From Paeniglutamicibacter kerguelensis (GTDB lineage Bacteria; Actinomycetota; Actinomycetes; Actinomycetales; Micrococcaceae), in the NCBI RefSeq assembly GCF_017876535.1, contig NZ_JAGIOF010000001.1, positions 3,224,001-3,288,000 of the forward strand: a DNA stretch of 64,000 nucleotides, given 5' to 3'. A program made the position numbers and the translations under genes. Of the stretch, positions 55,002 through 63,280 are shown one piece after another (within the stretch, counting starts at the first letter, position 1; the number at the start of each line of letters is the position of its first letter). The notes beneath the pieces are model-generated. The model saw nothing but the letters and a program-made list of their open reading frames with translations. It did not search any database and was not told the origin of the DNA.

Positions 55002-56744
55002 ATGAAGAAAGTACTGATCGCCAACCGCGGCGAAATCGCCGTCCGCATTGCCCGCGCATGCGCCGACGCATCCATGGTTTCCGTGGCCGTCTACTCCGAC
55101 CCGGATGCGGATTCGCTGCACGTGCGCCGCGCCGACGAGGCCTACGCGCTGAACGGAGCCTCCGGGGCAGACACCTACCTGAACATCGCAAAGATCCTTG
55201 AGATCGCAGCCCGCTCGGGCGCCGACGCCGTGCACCCGGGCTACGGCTTCCTGGCCGAGAACGCCGACTTCGCCCAGTCCGTCATGGACGCCGGACTGAC
55301 CTGGATCGGCCCCTCCCCCGACTCGATCCGCGCATTGGGCAACAAGGTCACCGCACGCGAAATCGCCGTGCGCGCCAACGCCCCGCTGGTGCCGGGCACC
55401 GAAGGCCCCGTGGCCTCGGGCGCCGAGGTCCGCGCCTTCGCCGAGGAATTCGGCATGCCGGTTGCCATCAAGGCGGCCTTCGGCGGCGGCGGGCGCGGCA
55501 TCAAGATCGTGCGCAACTTCGAGGAAATCGACGACGCCTTCGAATCCGCGGTGCGCGAGGCAACCGTGGCCTTCGGCCGCGGCGAATGTTACGTGGAACG
55601 CTTCCTGGACAAGCCGCGCCACGTCGAGGCCCAGGTCCTGGCCGACACCCTCGGCAACATCGTGGTCGTCGGCACCCGCGACTGCTCGCTGCAGCGCCGC
55701 CACCAGAAGCTCGTGGAGGAGGCGCCCGCGCCGTTCCTTAGCGACGAACAGCGCGCCTCCATCCACTCCTCGGCCAAGGCCATCTGCCGCGAGGCCGGCT
55801 ACCACGGTGCCGGCACCGTCGAGTACCTCGTGGCCCCGGACGGGCTGATCTCCTTCCTTGAGGTCAACACCCGCCTGCAGGTCGAGCACCCGATCACCGA
55901 GGAAACCACGGGCGTCGACCTGGTCGCCGAACAGTTCCGCATCGCCTCGGGCCAGGCCATCTCCTTCACCGAGGACCCGGCCCCGCAGGGCCACTCCTTC
56001 GAATTCCGCATCAACGCCGAGGACCCGGCCCGCGGCTTCCTGCCGGGCCCGGGCCGCATCACCGCGTTCGAGGTACCCACCGGTTCGGGCATCCGCGTCG
56101 ACTCCGGCGTGCGCACCGACTCGGTGATTCCCCCGCACTACGACTCGCTGATGGCCAAGCTGATCGTCACCGGCGCCACCCGCGCCCAGGCGCTGCGCCG
56201 CGCCAAGGTCGCCCTGGACGAGATGGTCATCGCTGGCGTTCCGTCCGTGCTGCCGTTCCACCGCGCCGTGGTGCGCAACGCGGAGTTCGCCAACAACGAG
56301 CGCTACGGGGTCTACACCACCTGGATCGAGTCCGAGTTCGCCGAGGCGCTGGCCGCAAGCCCGGAAATCGCCGCGGCCGAGCCGGGCTCCGCGCGCGAAA
56401 CCCTCACCATCGAGGTCGACGGCAAGGCCATGAACATCGGCCTGCCAGCCTCGCTTGTCGATTCGATCCGGCACGGCGGCACCGGGGCGGCCTTCGACCT
56501 GGCCGCCGAGAACATCGCGGCCGCGGCCGACGAGTCGACGCTGGTGGCGCCGATGAACGGCAATCTGGTCAAGTGGGCCGTCGAGGAGGGCGCGGCAGTC
56601 GCCGAGGGCGACACCATTGCCGTGCTCGAGGCCATGAAAATGGAGTCGGCCATCGCGGCGCACCGTGCGGGCACCTTCACCCGCGGCGCCCAGGAACCGG
56701 GAACCGCCATCAACCGCGGCGAAGCACTCGGGAGCATCGCTTAA
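55002..56744 (+). CDS. Biotin carboxylase / biotin carboxyl carrier protein fusion
   Basis: This 580-residue alpha subunit of the acetyl/propionyl-CoA carboxylase type carboxylates its own biotin with bicarbonate and ATP. The biotin carboxylase N-domain begins [17 protein letters not shown]. The ATP-grasp loop [12 protein letters not shown] lies at about 157. The substrate-binding segment [13 protein letters not shown] is at about 287. The C-terminal biotinyl domain contains EAMKMES (lysine at about 545). No carboxyltransferase gene is in the window. Genes of this kind often sit beside pxp/kip operons, and it is 11 bases after pxpBC, so it may serve a linked pathway, or use a carboxyltransferase elsewhere. 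Confidence 0.9.
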   Translation: MKKVLIANRGEIAVRIARACADASMVSVAVYSDPDADSLHVRRADEAYALNGASGADTYLNIAKILEIAARSGADAVHPGYGFLAENADFAQSVMDAGLTWIGPSPDSIRALGNKVTAREIAVRANAPLVPGTEGPVASGAEVRAFAEEFGMPVAIKAAFGGGGRGIKIVRNFEEIDDAFESAVREATVAFGRGECYVERFLDKPRHVEAQVLADTLGNIVVVGTRDCSLQRRHQKLVEEAPAPFLSDEQRASIHSSAKAICREAGYHGAGTVEYLVAPDGLISFLEVNTRLQVEHPITEETTGVDLVAEQFRIASGQAISFTEDPAPQGHSFEFRINAEDPARGFLPGPGRITAFEVPTGSGIRVDSGVRTDSVIPPHYDSLMAKLIVTGATRAQALRRAKVALDEMVIAGVPSVLPFHRAVVRNAEFANNERYGVYTTWIESEFAEALAASPEIAAAEPGSARETLTIEVDGKAMNIGLPASLVDSIRHGGTGAAFDLAAENIAAAADESTLVAPMNGNLVKWAVEEGAAVAEGDTIAVLEAMKMESAIAAHRAGTFTRGAQEPGTAINRGEALGSIA

Positions 56745-56785
56745 CGCATCGCGGGCTCTCGGCGAGTATCGATTAGATTGGAAAG

Positions 56786-57466
56786 ATGCTGGTGAACACC
56801 GTACTTTCGTCGTTGCCCCTCGCCGAGGGTTCCACCCACGCGCACACCGGCGAGTGGGTGGCCGCGGTGCTGCGCTCACGCATCGCCGAGGGCCAGCTGC
56901 TGCCCGGGGCCAAGCTCTCCGAGCAGTCGCTGTCCGCGGCCCTGGGGGTTTCACGCAACACCCTGCGTGAGGCCTTTGCCGTGCTGGACAACGAGCTGAT
57001 CATCACCCGCATCCCCAACCGAGGGGTCTTTGTTTCCTCCCCCGGCGCCAGCGGCGTGAAGGAAATCTACGGCGTGCGGCGCATCATCGAGCCCGCCGCG
57101 GTGCTGTGGGGCCCGAACCTGGACACCGATGCGCTGGCCGCGATCGTCGTCGACGCGCGTGCGGCGCTGGCCGCCGGGGACATCGCGCAAATGGCGGACG
57201 CCAACCAGTGCTTCCATGAGCAGTTGGTCCGGGCCACCGGAAGCGAACGGCTGCAGGAACTCATGACCCGGGTGCTCGCACAGATGCGCCTGGTCTTCCA
57301 CGCCATGAGCGACGCCCCGGATTTCCACTCCCACTACGTCGAGCTCAACGCGTCCCTGGTGGAGCTGCTGGTCGCCGGGCAACGCGAGGAAGCCTCGATT
57401 GCGCTGCGCGGCTACCTGGATCGCGCCGAGGCGGAACTCCTGGCCCACCTGGGCGAGGACAACTAG
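56786..57466 (+). CDS. GntR family (FCD-type) transcriptional regulator
   Basis: This 226-residue regulator has an N-terminal GntR winged helix-turn-helix (about 22-88: LSEQSLSAALGVSRNTLREAF then RIPNRGVFV). The C-terminal helical FCD ligand-binding domain (about 95-220) has metal-site-type histidines (FHEQLV, HYVELN). FCD regulators usually sense organic or amino acids. It closes the pxpA-pxpBC-carboxylase operon on the same strand, so it is the likely local regulator, perhaps sensing 5-oxoproline or a downstream metabolite. Confidence 0.9.
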   Translation: MLVNTVLSSLPLAEGSTHAHTGEWVAAVLRSRIAEGQLLPGAKLSEQSLSAALGVSRNTLREAFAVLDNELIITRIPNRGVFVSSPGASGVKEIYGVRRIIEPAAVLWGPNLDTDALAAIVVDARAALAAGDIAQMADANQCFHEQLVRATGSERLQELMTRVLAQMRLVFHAMSDAPDFHSHYVELNASLVELLVAGQREEASIALRGYLDRAEAELLAHLGEDN

Positions 57467-57479
57467 CGCCGCCTGCGGC

Positions 57480-58976
57480 TCAGCTTGCCTGCATAACCTT
57501 TTGGATCTCAAGGGCAAACCAGAGCTGGGCCAAACTCGAGGTTTCCGTCATGTCCAGCCCCGTCAGCTCGCCGATCTTCCGGATCCGGTAGATGATGGTC
57601 TGCCGGTGCGTGAACAATGCGGTGGCTGTCTTCTGCCACGATCGCTGCAGCTCCAGGTACGTCCTGAGCGTGACCATCAAGTCCGGTTGCTTGCCCTGCT
57701 CGTAGTCCATGATCGGACCCAGCAGGCGTTTCACGATTGCCAGTCCCTGCTCGTGGCTGGTGACGCCCAGCCACGACGGGCCATCGGAGTAGTGCACCAG
57801 CGGGGTGCTGCCGCTTTCGGCCGACCCCAACGCCCACAGCGATTCCTGCTGCGCCTGGATCATCCGGTGGGTGGACGCCATGGCGCTGATGCCGATCCGC
57901 ATGTCCGGTCCCGCGACATGCAGCAACGTCTCGCCTCGGCATTCGGCCGAGATGGCTAGGTGCAAGCGATCGCCCTGGAGAAGGCACACCGAAGAATAGC
58001 CATGCTGCCACAGCTCTTGGTGGATCGTTGCCAGTTTTTGCGCGTCCTCGCATGACATCGACACCATCATGAAGTTGCCTGCCGGAATCCCGAAGCCATC
58101 CAGCCGGTTTTCCATTTCGGCCACGTCAAAGTGCCCTTCAAAGGCCTGCCGCAGGAACTCCGCACCGAGCCGCTGTTGGCTTTCCAGGGCCAAGGCCGTG
58201 CGAGAAAGTTCCAGCCCAAGGACCGTTGCGGCGTGCAGCAGGACCACCGCATCGGGGTGCGGCTGGGACTCGGGAAGCACCACGAGGACCGCGTTGGCAT
58301 GGGTCGGTATTTCCATCATCAGGATGTGCCTGTCATCCACAAAGTGCCATTGGAAGGGTTTTGCCGCTTCGGCGTGGCCGCCGCTGAATCGGCCGACCTG
58401 TTCGCGCACGTCCTCCGGCAGCGCGTCGCCCTCCGGATGCCATGGATGCAGGCAACGCTTGTCTACAACGAAAATGGTGGATCGAAGCACCGTGGCGATG
58501 CCTTGAACCAGCGCTGCCCATTGGCCTTCCGCAGCAGAGGGCAGACGAAGCAGCTCGTAGATCCGCGCGGTCTGCCGAAGCCTGCGGAATTCCTCGCTCT
58601 GCGATGCGGTGGCGACGGAACGGGCAATCGCGGTGAACGGCAGCGGGAATGGAACATTGACGATTGGAAGCGACAGCTCGTCGCACACTGCCAGGAACTC
58701 CGGCATGAGTTCGGGTGCGTGCATCTTCGCGCCAATGGCCAGGGCTTGGGCGCCGGCACCGACCAGGGACCGAGCCATCTCGACCTGGCCGGCGGCGTCT
58801 GCCGGTATGGACATTCCGTTGGTCATGAGGATTTCGCCGCCGGTGACCCATTCCCAGAGGCGCGGGAGATCCGAGGTGTGGGCCGAGGTGAGTTGGTTTT
58901 CCAGCCCGCTTGCGCCGGCAATAAGGCTCAGGCCAAGCTGGGGTTCGGCCAGCAATTCAGCAACCGTGATGGCCAT
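57480..58976 (-). CDS. PucR family transcriptional regulator of the ureohydrolase cluster
   Basis: This 498-residue regulator has an N-terminal PucR/PurC-like domain (about 5-125: TVAELLAEPQLGL, WVTGGEILMTNG). The middle region is of the CdaR/GGDEF-like type. The C-terminal PucR helix-turn-helix is at about 430-485 (TATALFTHRQTIIYRIRKIGELTG, cited in part). The ATG is preceded by GGAGGAGT. It is divergent from the agmatinase-family gene at 59263, with a perfect 14-bp palindrome between them, so it probably activates that cluster in response to a nitrogen compound. Confidence 0.88.
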   Translation of the reverse strand: MAITVAELLAEPQLGLSLIAGASGLENQLTSAHTSDLPRLWEWVTGGEILMTNGMSIPADAAGQVEMARSLVGAGAQALAIGAKMHAPELMPEFLAVCDELSLPIVNVPFPLPFTAIARSVATASQSEEFRRLRQTARIYELLRLPSAAEGQWAALVQGIATVLRSTIFVVDKRCLHPWHPEGDALPEDVREQVGRFSGGHAEAAKPFQWHFVDDRHILMMEIPTHANAVLVVLPESQPHPDAVVLLHAATVLGLELSRTALALESQQRLGAEFLRQAFEGHFDVAEMENRLDGFGIPAGNFMMVSMSCEDAQKLATIHQELWQHGYSSVCLLQGDRLHLAISAECRGETLLHVAGPDMRIGISAMASTHRMIQAQQESLWALGSAESGSTPLVHYSDGPSWLGVTSHEQGLAIVKRLLGPIMDYEQGKQPDLMVTLRTYLELQRSWQKTATALFTHRQTIIYRIRKIGELTGLDMTETSSLAQLWFALEIQKVMQAS

Positions 58977-59025
58977 GGTGTACTCCTCCGGTTCACGCGG
59001 ACGCGGGAAGAAGCGCCGAGCTGGT

Positions 59026-59039
59026 TATACATATGTATA
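59026..59039. promoter_or_regulatory. 14-bp AT-rich palindrome, putative PucR operator or promoter element
   Basis: TATACAT-ATGTATA at 59026-59039 is a perfect palindrome in otherwise GC-rich DNA, 50 bases upstream of the PucR start and 224 bases upstream of the ureohydrolase start. Its position suggests an operator for the PucR protein or overlapping -10 elements. Confidence 0.5.
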
Positions 59040-59262
59040 GCTCGGGCTGTTATTCGTAGTCAATTGTTTTCTGTACATGACACCTCCTATTGCCAATGAT
59101 GGGAAGACAACACGGACAAACACCCTGAACGACCCGGAGCGAGAATGAATTCTTGGATTCCCGCTCTCGTTTCAGGAGACCTTCCTACCAACGACATTCG
59201 GGCATCCCAGCGCTTTCTAGTACGGCAAGCCGGCAGTCCCTCCACCTTGAAGGGTTTACATC

Positions 59263-60261
59263 ATGACGACTCACAAGCCAATCGGCCCCGTGGATGCAAC
59301 CAAGGTCCCCCGTTATGCCGGACTGGGAACATTCGCACGCTTGCCACAAATCGATGCCGTGCCTGACTACGACATTGCGATCGTTGGCGTACCTTTCGAC
59401 GGCGGTTGCTCCTTCCGCCCGGGCGCCCGCTTTGGCCCGGCCGGCGTTCGCGAGGCATCGCGCCTGTTGCGCCCCGGCTACCATGTTGAGCTTGGCGTGG
59501 AGCCTGTCCGCGAAGCCCAGGTCGTCGACGCAGGGGACATCGCCTGCACGCCCTACAACATCACCAGGGCCGTGGAGGAAATCGAAGAGCAGGCATTGCC
59601 CCTCATGGCCATCGACAAGAAGGTCGTGGCCATTGGCGGCGACCACACGATTGCCTTGCCAATGTTGCGGGCACTGAACAAGGTCCACGGACCGGTCGCA
59701 CTCCTGCATTTCGATGCACACCTGGACACCTGGGATACATACTTCGACGAGCCGATCACCCACGGCACGATCTTCCGCCGCGCCTTCGAGGAGGGCCTCC
59801 TGGTCGAGGACAAGTCCATGCATGTAGGCATCCGCGGCCCGGTCTACGACCAGAAGGATTTCCTCGACGACCACGCGTTCGGATTCCAGATCATTCGCTG
59901 CTCCGACATCGATGTGATCGGTGTTCCCGCCGCGATCCAAAAGGTCAAGGATCGTCTGGGTGACACACCCGTCTACGTCTCCATCGACATCGATGTCCTT
60001 GACCCCGCGTTCGCACCGGGCACCGGAACCCCGGAAATGGGTGGACTGCACTCACGCGAACTGCTGGCGTTGCTGCGCGGCCTGGACGGAATCAACATCG
60101 TCGGCGCCGACGTTGTAGAGGTGGCACCCGCATACGACCACGCCGACATCACGACCCTCGCCGCGGCAACAGTCGTCTTTGACCTGCTTGGACTCATGGT
60201 CAACCGCGACAAGAAGGCCAACCGCTCGGGCGATTCAGCCCTGGAAAGCGCCACAGCGTAA
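59263..60261 (+). CDS. Agmatinase/guanidinobutyrase-type ureohydrolase
   Basis: This 332-residue member of the arginase family would hydrolyse a guanidino compound to urea and an amine, for example agmatine to putrescine or 4-guanidinobutyrate to GABA. The binuclear manganese motifs are complete: GGDHTIALP (about 128), HFDAHLDTWD (about 149) and SIDIDVLDP (about 243). FRPGARFGP near residue 52 and ITHGTIFRRAFEEG resemble agmatinases. A GAAGGG purine run precedes the ATG at a long spacing. It opens the cluster with a PuuE/HpPgdA-like amidohydrolase, an SDR and an epimerase, divergent from a PucR gene. The exact substrate is not fixed by sequence. Confidence 0.9.
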   Translation: MTTHKPIGPVDATKVPRYAGLGTFARLPQIDAVPDYDIAIVGVPFDGGCSFRPGARFGPAGVREASRLLRPGYHVELGVEPVREAQVVDAGDIACTPYNITRAVEEIEEQALPLMAIDKKVVAIGGDHTIALPMLRALNKVHGPVALLHFDAHLDTWDTYFDEPITHGTIFRRAFEEGLLVEDKSMHVGIRGPVYDQKDFLDDHAFGFQIIRCSDIDVIGVPAAIQKVKDRLGDTPVYVSIDIDVLDPAFAPGTGTPEMGGLHSRELLALLRGLDGINIVGADVVEVAPAYDHADITTLAAATVVFDLLGLMVNRDKKANRSGDSALESATA

Positions 60262-60277
60262 GTTCCTCCAGTCATTT

Positions 60278-60331
60278 GTGGGCACGTGGCACACCCCGCT
60301 TGCGCCAAGGTGGGCCACGTGCCCACCTTGG
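60278..60331 (+). promoter_or_regulatory. Two mutually exclusive hairpins, possible attenuator
   Basis: Hairpin A pairs 60278-60290 with 60314-60326 (13 bp, perfect). Hairpin B pairs 60305-60315 with 60321-60331 (11 bp, perfect). They share bases, so only one can form at a time. They lie in the 143-base gap between the ureohydrolase gene and the amidohydrolase gene. Neither is followed by a clear U-tract, so the effect, if any, may be on termination by Rho or on mRNA stability. Function is inferred only from pairing. Confidence 0.5.
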
Positions 60332-60404
60332 CGGCTCATCGAAAAGCAACTTTCCCTGAGTGCAAACACACTTCATTAATCGCAAAATATGTGATGAGGA
60401 CCCG

Positions 60405-61298
60405 ATGAATCAAAGAGAAGACACCGGAACCGACAAAGGCTGGCTCCAAGGTGCAGCATGCGTGGCCGCGCTAACGTTCGATGTGGATGCCGAATCCCCG
60501 GTGCTTGCGGAAGGCCGCAGGCACGCGGAAAGTGCGATGGCCATGACGCATCAGGCCTTCGGGCCAAAAGTTGGCGTTCCCCGGATTCTCCAAATGCTCA
60601 AGGATGTCGGACAACCGGCCACGTTTTTCATTCCCGGCGTCACCGCCGAGCGCTACCCGCAGATGGTTGAGCAGGTGCTGGAATCCGGGCATGAAATCGC
60701 ACACCACTCGCACACCCATCGGCAGGCAGTACACCTGACGCTGGATGAAGAGCGGCGCGATTTCGATCTGGCGATGAAGGCACTCGGACGATTTGGCATC
60801 ACCCCCAAGGGCCACCGCGCTGCCATGTGGCAGCCATCGTGGCAGACACCATCCCTCGTTGCCGAATTCGGTTTGAAGTACGATTCCAGCCTGATGGATT
60901 CCGATACCCCGTACCTCATCGAGACCGAGTCCGGAACCGTGGCAGAACTTCCTCCACATTGGAGCCTGGACGACTGGGAGCAATACGCGTTCCTTCCTGA
61001 ACCCCGGCTCGGGGAAATCATTCAGTCGCCGACAATCGTTGCCGACATGTGGATAAACGAAATCGACGCAATGCGACGCCATGGTTCCTTGTTCATGCTT
61101 ACCTGCCACCCATTCCTCACAGGCAGGGCAGGACGCCTCGAAGCCCTCCGAAAGGTCATCGAAACGGCCGCCGACTGGGGAGACGTACGGTTCACGACAT
61201 GCGAATCGCTTGCCGATGCGGCGCTTGCCGACCCGGCCCTCGTTCCAGCACCACTGGTACCGATCACCGTCTCCGAGGACCTGTACCCCGACTACTAG
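60405..61298 (+). CDS. NodB-fold amidohydrolase/deacetylase, PuuE/HpPgdA-like
   Basis: This 297-residue cytoplasmic protein belongs to carbohydrate esterase family 4, in the subgroup of PuuE allantoinases and Helicobacter PgdA-like enzymes. The first motif is TFDVDAES (metal Asp) instead of the TFDDGP of classical deacetylases, and the His pair is in HHSHTH. No signal peptide is present, which argues against extracellular polysaccharide as substrate. The ATG at 60405 has GAGGA just upstream, unlike the in-frame start at 60360. It follows the ureohydrolase gene on the same strand. A small N-acyl or ureide substrate related to the guanidino compound is possible. Confidence 0.8.
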   Translation: MNQREDTGTDKGWLQGAACVAALTFDVDAESPVLAEGRRHAESAMAMTHQAFGPKVGVPRILQMLKDVGQPATFFIPGVTAERYPQMVEQVLESGHEIAHHSHTHRQAVHLTLDEERRDFDLAMKALGRFGITPKGHRAAMWQPSWQTPSLVAEFGLKYDSSLMDSDTPYLIETESGTVAELPPHWSLDDWEQYAFLPEPRLGEIIQSPTIVADMWINEIDAMRRHGSLFMLTCHPFLTGRAGRLEALRKVIETAADWGDVRFTTCESLADAALADPALVPAPLVPITVSEDLYPDY

Positions 61299-61486
61299 GA
61301 CCGAGGCCACGGGAAGCCGGGGCCATGGGTGAATCGTGATTGGATTTGTCCAGCCGCGGCTTGCCGTGAGCTTCTTCCGGGGATGCAGTCAACGGAACGC
61401 AATGGCAGCCCGATGAACCAGGCGGTCTCCACCAAGAAAGTTCGGCAGCGCGGCCGCCGACTTCCATGCAGCAGGAAAGGGTTGTA

Positions 61487-62245
61487 ATGACGATTTTTGC
61501 GGACAAAACCTACGTTGTCACAGGTGCTACCTCGGGAATAGGCCTTGCCGTTACCCACGCCCTGCTGTCAAGGGATGCCAATGTCGTTGCAGTGGGCCTT
61601 CCCGACGAACAATTGAAGGCCCTGGCCAACGAAGCAAACGACCGGCTCTTGGTTCTCGAAGCCGATGTCTCCAACTCGGAGCAGGTGAACAGGGCATTCG
61701 CTGATGCCGAAGCACGTTTTGGGTCAATAAGCGGTGTCCTGAATGCGGCTGGCATCCTCAAGGTGGTCCCCATTGGCGAAACGACCGATGAGCTGTGGCA
61801 GAGCATGATTCAAGTCAACTTGTCGGGAACATTCCACGTGATGCGAGCCGCCGCGGGCGCTCTCTCCACCGCCGGAAGCGGCTCCATTGTCTGCATTGCA
61901 AGCGAGCTCTCACTGGTCGGCCAGGCCGACTACGTCGCGTATACGGCGTCCAAGGGCGGGGTACTTGCGATGGCAAGGTCCCTCGCGGCCGAGCTGGCCC
62001 CGATTGGCATCCGCGTGAATTCCCTTTCGCCGGGAACAACCGACACCCCCATGCTTGCGGCAGGATTCGCCAACGACGCCGAACGTTTGCGAGACCAAGC
62101 ATCGGTTCCCCTGGGGCGTTTTGCTTCGCCGGAAGAAATCGCCGCGGCTGCGCTGTGGCTTCTAGGACCAGAATCCTCATATGTCACCGGCACAAACCTT
62201 GTGGTCGATGGTGGCAGAACCGGAACCTTTTCGCTCAACGGTTAA
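61487..62245 (+). CDS. Short-chain dehydrogenase/reductase
   Basis: This 252-residue NAD(P)-dependent oxidoreductase is of the classical SDR type. The cofactor motif TGATSGIG is at residues 12-19, NAAGIL at about 86, and the catalytic Ser-Tyr-Lys in the region SELSLVGQADYVAYTASKGG (segments IASELSLVG and YTASKGG, about 135-155). The C-terminal GTNLVVDGGRTGTF is standard. AGGAAAGG lies just before the ATG at 61487, which is preferred over the ATG at 61466. It is third in the ureohydrolase cluster and may act on an alcohol or aldehyde intermediate. The substrate is unknown. Confidence 0.88.
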   Translation: MTIFADKTYVVTGATSGIGLAVTHALLSRDANVVAVGLPDEQLKALANEANDRLLVLEADVSNSEQVNRAFADAEARFGSISGVLNAAGILKVVPIGETTDELWQSMIQVNLSGTFHVMRAAAGALSTAGSGSIVCIASELSLVGQADYVAYTASKGGVLAMARSLAAELAPIGIRVNSLSPGTTDTPMLAAGFANDAERLRDQASVPLGRFASPEEIAAAALWLLGPESSYVTGTNLVVDGGRTGTFSLNG

Positions 62246-62281
62246 GAAACGCAGCAACGAATACTCACAGAAGGTAGTCAA

Positions 62282-63205
62282 ATGAGCAATATCCTAGTTA
62301 CCGGTGGTGCCGGATTCACTGGCCGCCACATCGTCAATGACCTGGCCGACGCCGGCCACAACGTCATCAGCTACAACCGCGACTTCCTTGAGGCTCCGCG
62401 CCCGGACGTCACTGCCATCCAGGGCGAGCTGTTCGACATTCCGCGCCTTTTGGCGGCATTCAAGGATCACGATGTCGACGCGATCATTCACACTGCTGCC
62501 ATGTCGCATCCAACCTATTCCTTGGACTTTCCACTGGCCACTTTCTCGGCCAACGTTGAAGGTACCGTATCCGTTTTCGAAGCAGCCCGGATCCACGGGA
62601 TCAAGCGGATCGTGAACTTCTCGTCGGAATGCGTCTATGGAAAAATCTCGGTCGCCACGGTTCTCGAATCCGAACCGCACAACCCGACGACTCCATACGC
62701 GATCACGAAAGTCGCAGGTGAATGGCTTGGCCAGGTCTACCAGGAGCGGTACGGGATCGACGTCATCTCACTTCGCATCGGCCAAGTCTATGGTCCAGGC
62801 AATCGCATGGATGAGGTGGTCCGTGACGTGATGCGGGGCGTAATCCACGACGGTTCTTTCTCCATCGATCACGGGGCAGACCACCGATACAACCTGGTTT
62901 ACGTTCGAGACGTCGCCAACGCAGCCATCGCCGCAGTCCAGGCACCGATGGCCACTGCCCCGCGGCAGCTTGGCTACAACGTTTCCGGGCCGGAGCATGC
63001 AACGCTTGCGGAAATCGCGGACGTGGTTCGAGCCGCCTTCCCGGGGAACCCCATTGAAATCGGGCCGGGGCTTGATCCGACGCTTGATCTGCAGGGACAC
63101 TTCAGCGTTGCAGCTGCGGCTGCCGATCTGGGCTACGTTCCCAGCTGGCCGTTGGAGCGCGCCATTCCCGATTACGGAGAGTGGCTGGCAAAGCACGACA
63201 GCTAA
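62282..63205 (+). CDS. NAD-dependent epimerase/dehydratase family protein
   Basis: This 307-residue extended SDR (NDP-sugar epimerase type) has the NAD motif TGGAGFTGRHIV (residues 7-18) and the catalytic YxxxK in YAITKVAG (about 140). SSECVYG (about 118) supplies the conserved Ser/Thr, and LRIGQVYGPG is typical of GalE/RmlB relatives. The ribosome binding site is AGAAGG. It is the last gene of the cluster and is followed by a strong hairpin. It may act on a sugar acid or nucleotide sugar, and how this relates to guanidino metabolism is not clear. Confidence 0.87.
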   Translation: MSNILVTGGAGFTGRHIVNDLADAGHNVISYNRDFLEAPRPDVTAIQGELFDIPRLLAAFKDHDVDAIIHTAAMSHPTYSLDFPLATFSANVEGTVSVFEAARIHGIKRIVNFSSECVYGKISVATVLESEPHNPTTPYAITKVAGEWLGQVYQERYGIDVISLRIGQVYGPGNRMDEVVRDVMRGVIHDGSFSIDHGADHRYNLVYVRDVANAAIAAVQAPMATAPRQLGYNVSGPEHATLAEIADVVRAAFPGNPIEIGPGLDPTLDLQGHFSVAAAAADLGYVPSWPLERAIPDYGEWLAKHDS

Positions 63206-63230
63206 CAAACTGGCCTGCCAGTCGTGCAGA

Positions 63231-63280
63231 GCCGAAGAGCGGTTTCTGGCCCCACGGGGGCTTGGAAACCGCTCTTCGGC
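63231..63280. terminator. Perfect 15-bp hairpin ending the ureohydrolase cluster
   Basis: Arms 63231-63245 and 63266-63280 pair perfectly around a 20-nt loop and are followed by ATTTAACTT on the plus strand. It lies 25 bases after the epimerase stop codon. Confidence 0.86.
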
